A DNA stretch of 33,810 nt from a bacterium (lineage in GTDB: Bacteria > 4484-113 > JAGGVC01), in assembly GCA_039961635.1 (NCBI GenBank), contig JABRWB010000095.1:1-33810 (forward strand), read 5' to 3'. Of the stretch, positions 1-7,797 are shown piece after piece. The position numbers and the translations under genes are program-made. The first letter of the stretch is position 1. Every line of letters starts with the position of its first letter. The notes beneath the pieces are model-generated. The model ran no database searches. It was not told the DNA's origin and worked only from the letters and a program-made list of their open reading frames with translations.

Positions 1-127
1 CGCCGATCGCGCCCTCGGCCATCACCAGCCCCCGCGACGGAAGCTTCGCGCTCGCGCCCGCGGGCAGCCGCAGAATCGTCCACGGGCCGATATTTTCCAG
101 CCTGGCTTTAAATTTAACGGGCGGCAT
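1..127 (-). CDS. DUF1905-domain protein, N-terminal part (partial, runs off the window)
   Basis: The minus strand reads from ATG at 127 to the window edge: MPPVKFKARLENIGPWTILR and then LPAGASAKLPSRG and VMAEGAIG. This matches the start of the DUF1905 family, whose members open with a K-F-x-A-x-L-E core, then W-T-I-L-x-L-P and a conserved K-L-P-S-R-G motif. Family members are small beta-barrel proteins, often fused to a YdeI/OmpD-associated domain; their biochemical role is not established. A GGGGA ribosome-binding sequence lies about 8 bases before the ATG. Only 42 residues are visible, so the presence of a C-terminal domain cannot be judged. Confidence 0.8.
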   Translation of the reverse strand, partial: MPPVKFKARLENIGPWTILRLPAGASAKLPSRGLVMAEGAIG

Positions 128-199
128 GTTTGCGTTCCCCGCTGTTGATTACCCGAAATCCGCGCGCCTTTGTGTCTTCGTGTCTTCGTGGTTTATTTC

Positions 200-218
200 G
201 GGCGGCTGCCAGCCGCCC
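200..218. repeat. REP-like palindrome, copy 1
   Basis: A perfect 8-bp inverted repeat, GGGCGGCT and AGCCGCCC, surrounds a GCC loop. It is preceded by TTC and followed by CTGCTA. A second palindrome of the same layout lies at 477-495, so the two probably belong to one dispersed family. It sits directly behind the DUF2283 stop codon and could act as a transcript-end hairpin, but no T-run follows on either strand. Confidence 0.6.
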
Positions 219-221
219 CTG

Positions 222-419
222 CTAAATCGGAATCGCGGTCGTTTCGAGCTTCGTCAGCTCGGCCACCTTGCTTGCGTTGTCTATGTCAATCCCGACAATC
301 TTCCCGTCGCTGTCGAAGTCCACGACCACTCCGGGCGCTATTTCGAGCGAATCCGCCCCGGCCTTCTCCGAGAGGTCGATGTACAAAGAATCGGTATCCG
401 AGTAGTACTTAATCTTCAT
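222..419 (-). CDS. DUF2283 family small protein
   Basis: A 65-residue protein beginning MKIKYYSDTDSLYIDL and ending in ETTAIPI. The pattern K-I-x-Y-x-x-x-x-D-x-L-Y-I-x-L near the start, then G-V-V-V-D-F-D-x-x-G-K-I-V-G-I-D-I in the middle, is the hallmark of DUF2283. The family consists of single-domain proteins of 50-80 residues with no assigned biochemical function, sometimes found near toxin-antitoxin genes. I chose ATG at 419 because family members start with M-K-I and because GGGGTG lies 6 bases upstream; an in-frame GTG at 428 would add three residues. It is flanked by two palindromic repeats and has no obvious operon partner. Confidence 0.85.
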   Translation of the reverse strand: MKIKYYSDTDSLYIDLSEKAGADSLEIAPGVVVDFDSDGKIVGIDIDNASKVAELTKLETTAIPI

Positions 420-437
420 TTCCGTCACCCAACGTTG

Positions 438-473
438 TAACTGCTAACTGTCTAACTGTCAACTGTCAACCTG
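438..473. repeat. Short tandem AACTG repeat
   Basis: AACTG occurs at 439, 446, 454 and 461, with a diverged copy AACCTG at 468, giving a period of 7-8 bases. The array lies between the DUF2283 start and the second palindrome. It has no coding or recognisable regulatory role; it may be a relic of slippage or of the adjacent palindromic element. Confidence 0.7.
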
Positions 474-476
474 TTC

Positions 477-495
477 GGGCGCACGCAGTGCGCCC
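477..495. repeat. REP-like palindrome, copy 2
   Basis: GGGCGCAC and GTGCGCCC form a perfect 8-bp stem around a GCA loop. TTC precedes it and CTACTA follows. The outer frame TTCGGGCG...CGCCCCT is shared with copy 1 at 200-218, while the inner stem bases differ in a compensated way. It lies just upstream of the TATAAT box of the next gene and would occupy that promoter's spacer. Confidence 0.6.
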
Positions 496-499
496 CTAC

Positions 500-505
500 T
501 ATAAT
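500..505 (+). promoter_or_regulatory. -10 box for a probable leaderless mRNA (GTG 512)
   Basis: A perfect TATAAT ends six bases before the GTG at 512. Transcription would then begin at or within a base or two of the start codon, and no Shine-Dalgarno sequence is present. No good -35 hexamer was found; the expected place is occupied by the palindrome at 477-495. Confidence 0.55.
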
Positions 506-511
506 TATCCC

Positions 512-1309
512 GTGGACATCCGTTCGCTCAAGATCATCTTCACCTGCGGCGGCAGGCTGGCCCCGCCGCTCGCGTCCCGCGCGCCCGGCGGCGTCAAGGC
601 GCTGCTGCCCGTCGGCGGCCGCTCGCTGCTGGAGCACGCAATCCGCGCCGCGTCCGTATTCAGCGGCTTGCAAGTATCCGGCGCCGCGGTCGTCGGCCCG
701 CCGAAAACTGCTTCCGCCATGGACGCGATCCGCATTTCCGTTTCGCCGCCGTTTGAAATCCGATTCGCGGCCGAAGGTGAGACGGTGCTTGACAACATGC
801 ACGCTGGCGCGGCGGCGCTTGCGGACATGACGGGCGATAGGCTTCTGATTATTTCGCCCGACCTGCCGTTCGTATCGGGCGATGCGCTGTTGCGGTTTGC
901 GGCTGCGGTGCCGGAGGGCGCCGACCTTGCGATGCCGCTCGTGCGCCGGGAGGATTTTTTGGACGAATTTCCGGGCGCGCCGAACAAGTTCGTGCGGCTC
1001 GTGGAGGGCGAGGTGACGCTGGGCAGCGTGCTATATATTAAAGGCGATGTTTTGCGCAAAAACACCGCATTATTCCAGGATGCGCATAACGCGCGGAAGA
1101 ATCCTGCCAAGATCGCGGGGATGCTTGGCGCGATGTTCGTGATGAAGCTTTTGGCGGGCCGCTTATCGCTGTCCGAAATCGAGCGCCGCATCGGCCAGCT
1201 CACGGACGCGAAGGTGAGCGCGGTGTTTCCGTCCGCCGCCGCGCTTGCGTACGACGTGGACGACGAGGCGAACCTGCGCTACGCGGAGGAGCGCATAGCC
1301 AAACGCTAA
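512..1309 (+). CDS. MobA-like nucleotidyltransferase
   Basis: A 265-residue protein in the GT-A/NTP-transferase fold. Residues 9-30 hold a variant of the nucleotide-binding signature (TCGGRLAPPLASRAPGGVKA, followed by LLPVGGRSLLEHAI), where the family usually has an L-A-G-G-x-G-x-R-M-G start and a K before L-L. The metal-binding acidic motif is ISPDLPFVSGDAL, and G-S-V-L-Y-I-K-G is the usual substrate-side strand. Such enzymes move a nucleotidyl group onto a cofactor, sugar or polyol phosphate; the acceptor cannot be told here. GTG 512 is preferred over GTG 488 because a TATAAT box lies between them. Its stop overlaps that of the convergent aminotransferase gene by four bases (CTAA). Confidence 0.75.
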   Translation: MDIRSLKIIFTCGGRLAPPLASRAPGGVKALLPVGGRSLLEHAIRAASVFSGLQVSGAAVVGPPKTASAMDAIRISVSPPFEIRFAAEGETVLDNMHAGAAALADMTGDRLLIISPDLPFVSGDALLRFAAAVPEGADLAMPLVRREDFLDEFPGAPNKFVRLVEGEVTLGSVLYIKGDVLRKNTALFQDAHNARKNPAKIAGMLGAMFVMKLLAGRLSLSEIERRIGQLTDAKVSAVFPSAAALAYDVDDEANLRYAEERIAKR

Positions 1310-2439
1310 CCGGTCAGATCGCGCAACGCGCTGGCGAGATTGGCGAGCCCCTGCCGCGTCTCGGCTTCCGGCGCGCCGATGGCCAATCGAAAATGTTTCG
1401 ACATTCCGTCGAAAAACCTGCCGGGGACGATTGTCGTATCGTACTTATTGCGAAGATGCATAAAAAGCCCGTCCGAGTCCAGGGAGGGGGCTGTAATTTT
1501 CGGGAAATAAACGATGCCCGCGCCCGGATCGAAGCACTCGATTCCCGGCGCAGTTGCGAGCCAGTCGAGCAATAGCTTCCGGTTTGCTTCCGCGCGGGTT
1601 TTGGAATGCGCAGTGAACCGGTCAAAATTCTCGAAAACGCGGGTTGCAATAAGCAGCGTCGGGAAACTCGAATTGCCTACTGAATAATCGATGCACCGGC
1701 GCATACGCGAAATAAGCTGCGGATTTCCAAGCGCCCATCCTGCGCGCAGCGTGCCCAGCCCGTAAACCTTCGTCAGCGAGCTTGTCGTGATTATGTTGTC
1801 TGCAAGCAGGCCCGCGGGCGCGCGGCCGTCAAACCAGAAGTCGAGATAAACCTCGTCAACTAGAGCTACTCCGCCGCGGCGGGCCATAATATCCGCAAGC
1901 GCGCGTATTTCCTCGTGCGACAACGTCGCACCGCTTGGATTGTGCGGGCTGGTCAGGATCAACAGCTTCGTTTTTTCGTCCGCGATTCTTTCTAGCTCCG
2001 CGGCGTCAATTTTCCATCCGCTTTCGTAATCGCGCGCTATTCGCTTCACTTCGACGCCGAAATACCGCCAGAGCGAAATCAGAGGCTCGTAGGTCGGCAT
2101 CTCGACGACTACGTTGTCGCCGGGGCGGACGAACGCCATCGCCGCGAGCATGTTCGCGTGGCTCGTTCCTGTTGATGCGACAACGCGGTCCGGCGACGTC
2201 CCGTGCCGCTCCGCGACTAGCGCCTCGTACCGTCGCAGGAACGCGAAATCCTCGACGGTGACTGGCAGATCCGAGATGTCGAGGCCGAATTCCTCCGGCG
2301 TGAGCGGGGATAGCCCGCTGCGGGCAAGGTTTATCTTCGCTCCGACGATGTTCGCGCGCGCCCAGTCTATGTAGCTCTCGCCTGAGTCCGCGCGTCCGGC
2401 CGCGGCCTGGGCCGCGCCCGCGCTGAAATAAGTGTTCAT
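1306..2439 (-). CDS. PLP-dependent class I/II aminotransferase
   Basis: A 377-residue fold-type I enzyme. Recognisable blocks are S-P-H-N-P-S-G for cofactor contact, D-E-V-Y-L-D-F with the Asp that pairs with the pyridine nitrogen, S-S-L-T-K-V-Y-G with the Schiff-base Lys, and F-R-L-A-I-G-A near the C terminus with the carboxylate-binding Arg. It should catalyse transamination of an amino acid in the cytoplasm; the substrate is not evident. The start is ATG 2439 with GAGGTG upstream. The open frame continues far upstream antisense to cysS, but that part is not protein-like. It is divergent from cysS and convergent with the nucleotidyltransferase. Confidence 0.9.
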   Translation of the reverse strand: MNTYFSAGAAQAAAGRADSGESYIDWARANIVGAKINLARSGLSPLTPEEFGLDISDLPVTVEDFAFLRRYEALVAERHGTSPDRVVASTGTSHANMLAAMAFVRPGDNVVVEMPTYEPLISLWRYFGVEVKRIARDYESGWKIDAAELERIADEKTKLLILTSPHNPSGATLSHEEIRALADIMARRGGVALVDEVYLDFWFDGRAPAGLLADNIITTSSLTKVYGLGTLRAGWALGNPQLISRMRRCIDYSVGNSSFPTLLIATRVFENFDRFTAHSKTRAEANRKLLLDWLATAPGIECFDPGAGIVYFPKITAPSLDSDGLFMHLRNKYDTTIVPGRFFDGMSKHFRLAIGAPEAETRQGLANLASALRDLTG

Positions 2440-2544
2440 GCCGCACCTCACGGGCGGGCACTTTATCACCGGGCGGCGACCTCGTGCTATACTTCGGCTC
2501 TCCCGAGGCCCATTTGCGGCTTCCGGCCGGTTTTGGAGGTTCCG

Positions 2545-4002
2545 TTGGCACTGCAGATCTTCAACACGCTCACGCGCAGGAAGGAGGAATTCATCCCGCG
2601 CACCCGCAATTTCGTCCGCATATACACGTGCGGGCTGACGGTGTACGACTACATGCACATCGGCCACGCGCGCACGTACATATTTTGGGACGTGTTCCGG
2701 CGTTACCTTTATTTCCGCGGCTACGAAATGATCAGCGTGCTCAATTACACCGACATCGAGGACCGCATAATCACGCGGGCGAACGAGCGCGGGATCGACT
2801 TCCGCGAGCTGACCGACGAGTTCATCGAAGCGTTCGATGAGGACTGCGACGCTCTCGGCATAATTCCGTACACCGTGCAATGCCGCGCGACCGACTACAT
2901 CCCGGAAATGATCGAAATGGTACGCGCGCTCGTGGAAAAGGGATACGCGTACGAGATCGACGGCGACGTTTATTTCGACGTTCACAAGTTTCCGGGCTAC
3001 GGATCGCTTTCCGGGCATAACGTGGAGGATTTGGAGGCGGGCGCGCGGGTGGAGGTGGACGAGCGCAAACGTCATCCCGCCGATTTCGCGCTGTGGAAGG
3101 CGGCGAAGCCGGGCGAGCCGACGTGGGATTCGCCCTGGGGCCCCGGCCGCCCCGGATGGCACATCGAGTGCAGCGTGATGAGCAGCCATTTCCTCGGGCC
3201 GCGGATGGACATCCACGGCGGCGCGGTGGACAACATGTTCCCGCACCACGAAAACGAAATCGCACAGAGCGAGGCGTATTTCGATCTCGCCGGTACGAAG
3301 GAGCGCTGGTGCAATTATTTTATGCATCCGGAGCATCTTTTGGTTGACGATGTCAAAATGTCGAAATCGCTCGGCAATTTCATCACAGCGCGCGCTCTTC
3401 TTGCCGAGCATGACGCACGCGTTATCCGGCTCGCTTTCACGCTCAATCATTACCGCACGCAGATGAGCATCAGCACCGAGGGCCTTACCAGCGCCGCCAG
3501 CGCGCTTTCGCGCATAGACAATTTCGTGCGGATCGGCTACGGGCGGCTTAAGGCACTAGAGGAGTCAAAAACAGAGGCGGATGAGAATGCGCCGCTCGCG
3601 GAGCTGGCTGCCGGTTTGCACGATAAGTTCGTACAGGCGATGGACGACGATTTGAATTGCCCCGCGGCGCTGGGCGCAATTTTCGATTTCATCAAGTCGG
3701 CCAACCAGCGCGGCTGGGAAAGCTGCGACAATCCGGCAGACATTTTCCTTTCGCTCGCAGTCATTGATGAGCTACTGGGCGTCCTGGGGATTGGCTCGGC
3801 GGCTGATTCCGGCGACAAGGCCGTCGGGGGAGAGATTGTCGGCGGTTTGATGAATCTGGTACTCGAAATCCGCAAAAAGGCCCGCGCCAGCCGGGATTTC
3901 GCCACATCGGACGCAATCCGAGACGGGCTTTCCGCGCTCGGAATCACAATCGAGGACACGGCGGACGGCGCAAGGTGGCGGTACAGTCCGGAAAGTAGTT
4001 AA
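2545..4002 (+). CDS. cysS: Cysteinyl-tRNA synthetase
   Basis: A 485-residue class I aminoacyl-tRNA synthetase that charges tRNA-Cys in the cytoplasm. It contains the zinc Cys and HIGH signature in [18 protein letters not shown], the W-H-I-E-C-S motif with the second zinc Cys, the zinc-binding [14 protein letters not shown] block, and K-M-S-K-S-L-G-N. The C-terminal DALR-type region is complete, and the length is normal (about 460-500). The start is TTG 2545, placed five bases after GGAGG; an in-frame TTG at 2533 would overlap that site. A TATACT box at 2488-2493 could be its -10, with no clear -35. The intergenic region 2440-2544 is shared with the divergent aminotransferase. Confidence 0.97.
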   Translation: MALQIFNTLTRRKEEFIPRTRNFVRIYTCGLTVYDYMHIGHARTYIFWDVFRRYLYFRGYEMISVLNYTDIEDRIITRANERGIDFRELTDEFIEAFDEDCDALGIIPYTVQCRATDYIPEMIEMVRALVEKGYAYEIDGDVYFDVHKFPGYGSLSGHNVEDLEAGARVEVDERKRHPADFALWKAAKPGEPTWDSPWGPGRPGWHIECSVMSSHFLGPRMDIHGGAVDNMFPHHENEIAQSEAYFDLAGTKERWCNYFMHPEHLLVDDVKMSKSLGNFITARALLAEHDARVIRLAFTLNHYRTQMSISTEGLTSAASALSRIDNFVRIGYGRLKALEESKTEADENAPLAELAAGLHDKFVQAMDDDLNCPAALGAIFDFIKSANQRGWESCDNPADIFLSLAVIDELLGVLGIGSAADSGDKAVGGEIVGGLMNLVLEIRKKARASRDFATSDAIRDGLSALGITIEDTADGARWRYSPESS

Positions 4003-4012
4003 AGTCCGGGTT

Positions 4013-4041
4013 TTGGCAATACGATAACCGGCATGTATAAT
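4013..4041 (+). promoter_or_regulatory. Consensus housekeeping promoter of the STAS gene
   Basis: TTGGCA at 4013-4018 and TATAAT at 4036-4041 are separated by exactly 17 bases, a near-ideal sigma-70 type promoter. Transcription would start near 4048, giving a short leader that carries GGAG at 4051-4054. The -10 overlaps the in-frame ATG at 4040 and so argues against that start. The anti-anti-sigma gene therefore appears to be transcribed constitutively and not from a SigB-type promoter. Confidence 0.8.
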
Positions 4042-4063
4042 GGCGGCTCTGGAGCAGCAAGGT

Positions 4064-4402
4064 ATGATTGTTTTCGAGGAACACGGAGACATTCTGGTCA
4101 TCACGCTCATGGGCGAGATGACGATTTCGCGCATATCGCTCATCAAGGACAAGCTGGACGCGTTCAAGGTGGAGCGCTTCAACAAAATCGTTGTCAACCT
4201 CGAAAAGCTGACGTTTATAGACAGCTCCGGCCTGGGCACGCTCGTATTGCTTATAAAGCAGGTCAAAAACAACTTCGGCACCGTCGTGCTCTGCTCGCCC
4301 CAGGTGCAGGTGATGAAGCTCATCGAGATGGTGAAGATAAACAAATACGTCGAGATAAAGGAAAACCTCGACGAAGCGCTGAAGTATCTGCAGGGGATTT
4401 AA
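4064..4402 (+). CDS. STAS-domain anti-anti-sigma factor (RsbV/SpoIIAA-like)
   Basis: A 112-residue single STAS domain. The motif LTFIDSSGLGTL places the phosphorylatable Ser at residue 54, the equivalent of SpoIIAA Ser58 and RsbV Ser56. In this family the unphosphorylated protein binds an RsbW/SpoIIAB-type protein and frees the sigma factor. I chose ATG 4064, which follows GGAG, over ATG 4040, which lies inside the promoter. It stands alone, convergent with the next gene, but an RsbW-like protein and a SigB-like sigma factor are encoded 9 kb downstream (12388-13694) and are the natural candidate partners. That pairing is inference. Confidence 0.9.
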   Translation: MIVFEEHGDILVITLMGEMTISRISLIKDKLDAFKVERFNKIVVNLEKLTFIDSSGLGTLVLLIKQVKNNFGTVVLCSPQVQVMKLIEMVKINKYVEIKENLDEALKYLQGI

Positions 4403-4410
4403 TCCCCTTC

Positions 4411-5037
4411 CTACGGCCAATAATCCTCGGTGACGTACAAAAACTCCCCCGCGCCGATTTGCAGGTGGTACACGCCGCGCAAAACCAAATCCTCGTGCGG
4501 GTAGTAGCTTTCGAATTCAAACAGCTCATCGTCTCCGTTGAAAAACATGCTGTATCCCTGCTCGTAGAACCGCATTTCATAGCGGTTTTCCTTGGAATGG
4601 AAAATAATCTCGTACGGATAGGGCACCCAGTTGATCATGTCCTGCATGTACGTGGTGTAGCTCATCCGGTCGGTGTCATAGGCGCGGATTTCCTTTATCA
4701 CCGCGCGGCCGTCGTAGCCGCAAACGTTATGCCGCGACGTGAAACGCTTCGTGGACGGAAAGAAGTCCATTTTTATTTTCTTCACGCCTTGCCGCGTGCG
4801 CCACTCCCAGTAGAAGTAGCGCTCCTGGCAGATCGCGTGGGGCGGGCCGTAGCGGTCGACCGCGTCGCGCATCGTGGACTCGCCCGGCATAAGCCCGTCG
4901 ATGACTTTCACCAGCGTGCGCTGGTATTCGAGCGGGAACGGATTGTAGAAAACGCGGATTCCGGGCTCGCCTTGCGCGTATGCTGACGAGCAAAGCATCG
5001 CCGACGCCAACGCCGCAATCAAAATGGACTTGCGCAC
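4411..5037 (-). CDS. Secreted protein of unknown function
   Basis: A 208-residue protein that I do not recognise. It opens with a typical Sec signal peptide (MRKSILIAALASAMLCSSAYA, then Q-G-E-P), with likely cleavage after AYA. The mature part is rich in aromatic and charged residues and contains segments such as YGPPHAICQERYFYWEWRT and FHSKENRYEMRFYEQGYSMF, suggestive of a compact beta-rich periplasmic protein. Two Cys remain in the mature chain. The start is GTG 5037, which lies five bases after a perfect TATAAT on the minus strand, so the mRNA is probably leaderless. It lies downstream of the envelope-stress operon on the same strand, but with its own -10 box. Confidence 0.75.
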   Translation of the reverse strand: MRKSILIAALASAMLCSSAYAQGEPGIRVFYNPFPLEYQRTLVKVIDGLMPGESTMRDAVDRYGPPHAICQERYFYWEWRTRQGVKKIKMDFFPSTKRFTSRHNVCGYDGRAVIKEIRAYDTDRMSYTTYMQDMINWVPYPYEIIFHSKENRYEMRFYEQGYSMFFNGDDELFEFESYYPHEDLVLRGVYHLQIGAGEFLYVTEDYWP

Positions 5038-5042
5038 GATTG

Positions 5043-5048
5043 ATTATA
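5043..5048 (-). promoter_or_regulatory. -10 box for a probable leaderless mRNA (GTG 5037)
   Basis: On the minus strand TATAAT is followed by CAATC and then GTG. The five-base gap leaves no room for a ribosome-binding site if transcription starts at the usual distance. No convincing -35 hexamer was found at 16-18 bases; the region is GC-rich. Confidence 0.55.
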
Positions 5049-5085
5049 CCCCCGGCGGCGCGATTTCGGCGGGTTCAGGGACGCA

Positions 5086-6132
5086 CTATGCTTCGGTTCC
5101 GTCGGAAGAAGCCTCGCCCGCGGGCGGATCCTGCGGCGGCTCCGCCGCAGGAGCAACCTCCGCGGTATCGTCCGACGGCTTGTACGGCTCGATTTCTATG
5201 CTTCCCGCGCCGTTGTTCACTTCCACGTGAACGCGGTGCGGCGGCCCATCGTAAAATCCGGGGGCGAAGTACGCGCCGCCGCGCTCTTCTACGTCGTCGG
5301 TCGAGAGCGCGACCAGTCCGTTGCGTTCGATTGTCAACTCCACTCCGGGCGGCAGAAGCAGCTTAACGCTGGATGCGCCGGAGTTCACGTCGATCCGCGA
5401 TTCCTTTTCTCCGGATGACGGAAGCACGATGCGGACGTCGGCCGCGCCGCAGTTGATTTCCATCTTGTCGCACACGAGATGAAAAAGGTCGAGTTCCGCG
5501 TCGCACGCGCCGGTGTCGAATTCGAGATCGTACGCGGGGCCGCGCGCGAGCAGCACTTCGTAATTAGCTTTCCGGGACGAGGTTTCGAAGATATGTTCGT
5601 TGCGCGAAATTTCGACTGACAGCTTGCCGTCGCGGAATTTATCCTTGATTTTCGGCGCAGGCTCGCCCGTTTCCGCGCTGACGCTGACCACGGGACCGGC
5701 GGAATCATCATCGGCGGGGCCGAGTGTTATATCCGCCGCGCCCGTCGCGAATTCAAGCTCTACGCGCTCTACCTCCTCGCCATCCGGAGCCGACGACGAA
5801 AGCTCGGTTTGGATCAGGTTTACCGTGCGGTGCCCGCGCAGCCAGGACAGCCATCCGGTGTCCTCCGTTTGCGAAGGCGAATATCCCGTAAGAACCCAGG
5901 CGAAAACGCCGGCAACCGCAAGCGGCGAAAGGTAAACTACGGGCCAAGCGGGGCCGCGCTCGAAAATCACGTTGATTCCCGCGGTGATTAAAAGCACCGG
6001 CCACCAGCGGGCAAGCTCGCCCCAGACCCCCCACTCCACAACGTCGAACGTGTTCAATAAAAACGTGATCCCGGCGCACAGGAACAGCACGCCCGTAGTC
6101 AGCCTTCCTGCGAAATGTCTTTTTCCGTTCAT
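5086..6132 (-). CDS. LiaF-like membrane protein with C-terminal beta-repeat (Toastrack-type) domain
   Basis: A 348-residue protein. Residues 1-85 hold three or four hydrophobic segments, including G-V-L-F-L-C-A-G-I-T-F-L-L and W-W-P-V-L-L-I-T-A-G-I, the LiaI/LiaF-type membrane module. From about 115 to 320 follows an extracytoplasmic beta-rich region with repeated D-x-x-x-G-A/S-x-x-x-x patterns, such as LEFATGAADITLG, FDTGACDAELDL and VNSGASSVKLLLP, as in LiaF and DUF4097-type proteins. The tail is rich in Pro, Ala and Glu. LiaF-family proteins sense or damp envelope-stress signalling in Firmicutes. It is the last gene of the operon that starts with the ECF sigma factor. Confidence 0.8.
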   Translation of the reverse strand: MNGKRHFAGRLTTGVLFLCAGITFLLNTFDVVEWGVWGELARWWPVLLITAGINVIFERGPAWPVVYLSPLAVAGVFAWVLTGYSPSQTEDTGWLSWLRGHRTVNLIQTELSSSAPDGEEVERVELEFATGAADITLGPADDDSAGPVVSVSAETGEPAPKIKDKFRDGKLSVEISRNEHIFETSSRKANYEVLLARGPAYDLEFDTGACDAELDLFHLVCDKMEINCGAADVRIVLPSSGEKESRIDVNSGASSVKLLLPPGVELTIERNGLVALSTDDVEERGGAYFAPGFYDGPPHRVHVEVNNGAGSIEIEPYKPSDDTAEVAPAAEPPQDPPAGEASSDGTEA

Positions 6133-6136
6133 ATCT

Positions 6137-6586
6137 TCACTTCCTGGTAATGATGTACGCGCCGAGCGCGATAAGCGCCGCGCCCGCCGCGTACTCGATG
6201 GGGATATTCGGGAATCCGATGCGCAGCGCGAACAGCATCCCCAGCCCGATCAGCGCGAATCCCGCGATGCGGCGCCTGCCCGCTTCCGCTCCGGCGGCGA
6301 CTGTTCCGCCGGCCGTGCCGACAGCAGCCCCCCCCCCGTGGAGATCGCCGCCAATGGATTCATGTGACGAGTATTCGTCCGAAACATGAACGAATCCTGT
6401 CTCCTCTTTTGGAACGAGTATCATCATAATCACATAGGCGACAAATCCGATCCCGTTCACGAACGCGGCAACAATGAAAATAAGCCGGACGAGCAATGGA
6501 TCGGCGTTCAAGTATTTCGCGAGCCCTCCGCAAACGCCCGCGATCCACTTGTCGGTGCGCGATCTTGTGAGCTTCCGATCGTTCAT
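6137..6586 (-). CDS. PspC-domain membrane protein (long form)
   Basis: A 149-residue protein. Residues 3-62 form a PspC domain: K-L-x-R-S-R-x-D-K-W-I-A-G-V-C-G-G-L-A-K-Y-L, then D-P-L-L-V-R-L-I-F and a membrane segment ending V-P-K-E-E. A Gly/Ala-rich linker follows, and then two hydrophobic stretches (FALIGLGMLFALRIGFP and AAGAALIALGAYIITRK) like the LiaI-type membrane hairpin. PspC proteins act in membrane-stress responses. The linker is encoded through a run of nine G on the coding strand (6328-6336). The start overlaps the stop of the short PspC gene by ATGA, indicating translational coupling. Confidence 0.9.
   Translation of the reverse strand: MNDRKLTRSRTDKWIAGVCGGLAKYLNADPLLVRLIFIVAAFVNGIGFVAYVIMMILVPKEETGFVHVSDEYSSHESIGGDLHGGGAAVGTAGGTVAAGAEAGRRRIAGFALIGLGMLFALRIGFPNIPIEYAAGAALIALGAYIITRK
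6328..6336 (-). repeat. G9 homopolymer inside the long PspC gene
   Basis: Nine consecutive C on the plus strand, read as Gly codons in the linker of the PspC protein. Tracts of this length are prone to slippage. A one-base change would cut off the two C-terminal membrane segments and leave the PspC domain intact. Confidence 0.7.
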
Positions 6587-6804
6587 CTCGCATCACCCGC
6601 GCCGTTGACCGACGCCCGCGCCGCGGCTTCGCGGGGAATCACAATCCACGCGCCGAGGTATAACAGGAGCGCCCATCCCGAAACGAGAACCGCGCCGAGC
6701 CAGATCAACCTTACGATGCTGGGATCGAGGTCGTACACTTCCGCGATTCCGGAGCAAACACCGCCCAGCACCCCGCCGCGCTTTCTGTAAAGCTTTTTTT
6801 CCAT
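6583..6804 (-). CDS. PspC-domain protein (short form)
   Basis: A 73-residue protein made almost entirely of one PspC domain: K-K-L-Y-R-K-R-G-G-V-L-G-G-V-C-S-G-I-A-E-V-Y-D-L-D-P-S-I-V-R-L-I-W, a hydrophobic segment (LGAVLVSGWALLLYLGAWIV), and I-P-R-E. It is a single-span or re-entrant membrane protein. Two tandem PspC genes in one operon suggest that the two forms pair or divide sensing and docking roles; this is inference. It starts two bases after the stop of the preceding LiaF-like gene and overlaps the next gene by four bases. Confidence 0.92.
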   Translation of the reverse strand: MEKKLYRKRGGVLGGVCSGIAEVYDLDPSIVRLIWLGAVLVSGWALLLYLGAWIVIPREAAARASVNGAGDAR

Positions 6805-6806
6805 TT

Positions 6807-7793
6807 TCAGTACCTCACGATTTCGAACGAGGAAAGATTGGCCTCGAACTTTATTTCAACCTTGCGCTCCGCCGCTTCGAATCCGGGGGTGCGCCACTCG
6901 CCGTTTGTTTTTTCCAGGCCGGCTCGCGAGAGCTGCGCCGAGCCGAGGTTGGATTCTCCCGCGGCGCGGATGCCAGTGTCGGACGGTACAAGGACGGTGA
7001 GCTTGCCCGCATTCACTTCCACGTTCACCGTGGATTGCTGCTGAAGCCTGCCGATTTTCACGGTCACCTTGCCCGCGTTGCCTTCCAAATCCACACGCTC
7101 CACTCGGTAGGCGGAGAGGTCCAGGTCGGCAAGGCCCGCGTTCGCTTCCACCATGAATTCAAGCGGCACGGCATCAGTGAAACGCAGGTTCCAGGTGTTG
7201 TCTCCGCCCCCTAACAGGTTTACTCCGCGCTGGCCGACACGCAACGAAGTGACTATCCCGGGATTCCACGTTATTTCCGGCTCCATTATGGACGAATTCA
7301 CATCCGCTTCGAAAAATCCCGCAGTGCGGCCGCCGATCTTCAGCACGCCCGCGTTGAATTCGATATCCACCTTGCCGCGCTGCACGCCGTCCGGCATTTC
7401 GCGGATTAAATGGTATGCGGAAATCTCGCCGGCGGCGGCGCCGCCGGACTCCGAATTCACCACGACCCGGCATCCGCGCCAGCCGTTGCGCTCGCGCCGC
7501 AAAATCATATCGAGGCCGATTACGATCAAAAGCACCGGCCACCACCTGTAGATGTCGCCCGAAAAATCCACAGGGACGAAGTTGTCATACACGAGAAAGC
7601 CGCCCAGCGCGATTTGCGCGACTTGGAACGATTTCGACTGGTCGTCGCGCTCCCAGTTGTTAATCCCGCGTATGACGAAAATTAACGGCCAGCAGCGCAT
7701 AAGAATGTCGAACCACTCGCCCCCCCAGTGTATGGCAAGGATGATTGCGAGTCCGGCGATTACAAGAAGCGCTCCGAAGAAGTTCACTTTCAA
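6807..7793 (-). CDS. LiaF-like membrane protein with Toastrack-type domain
   Basis: A 328-residue protein that shares its plan with the one at 5086-6132. Residues 1-100 hold about four membrane segments, with two W-P-L/V-L-x-V-I-x-G-I/L motifs typical of the LiaI/LiaF membrane region. Residues 140-328 form a beta-rich extracytoplasmic part with patterns such as IEFNAGVLKIGG, VEANAGLADLDL, LEGNAGKVTVKIG and VEVNAGKLTVLVP. The start is TTG 7793, with GGAGGAGGAA somewhat far upstream; GTG 7787 is an alternative. It lies five bases after the DUF4097 gene, inside the ECF sigma operon. The two paralogues probably arose by duplication and then diverged. Confidence 0.82.
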   Translation of the reverse strand: MKVNFFGALLVIAGLAIILAIHWGGEWFDILMRCWPLIFVIRGINNWERDDQSKSFQVAQIALGGFLVYDNFVPVDFSGDIYRWWPVLLIVIGLDMILRRERNGWRGCRVVVNSESGGAAAGEISAYHLIREMPDGVQRGKVDIEFNAGVLKIGGRTAGFFEADVNSSIMEPEITWNPGIVTSLRVGQRGVNLLGGGDNTWNLRFTDAVPLEFMVEANAGLADLDLSAYRVERVDLEGNAGKVTVKIGRLQQQSTVNVEVNAGKLTVLVPSDTGIRAAGESNLGSAQLSRAGLEKTNGEWRTPGFEAAERKVEIKFEANLSSFEIVRY

Positions 7794-7797
7794 CCTT

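Noticed and set aside
1306-3450. A 714-codon open frame on the minus strand
   Set aside because: Only the part from ATG 2439 down is an aminotransferase. The upstream part is antisense to cysS, has no family likeness, and the true start has its own ribosome-binding site.
5046-5051. GGGTAT (minus strand) upstream of the secreted protein as a SigB promoter
   Set aside because: The -35 position is CCGCCG and no GTTT is near.
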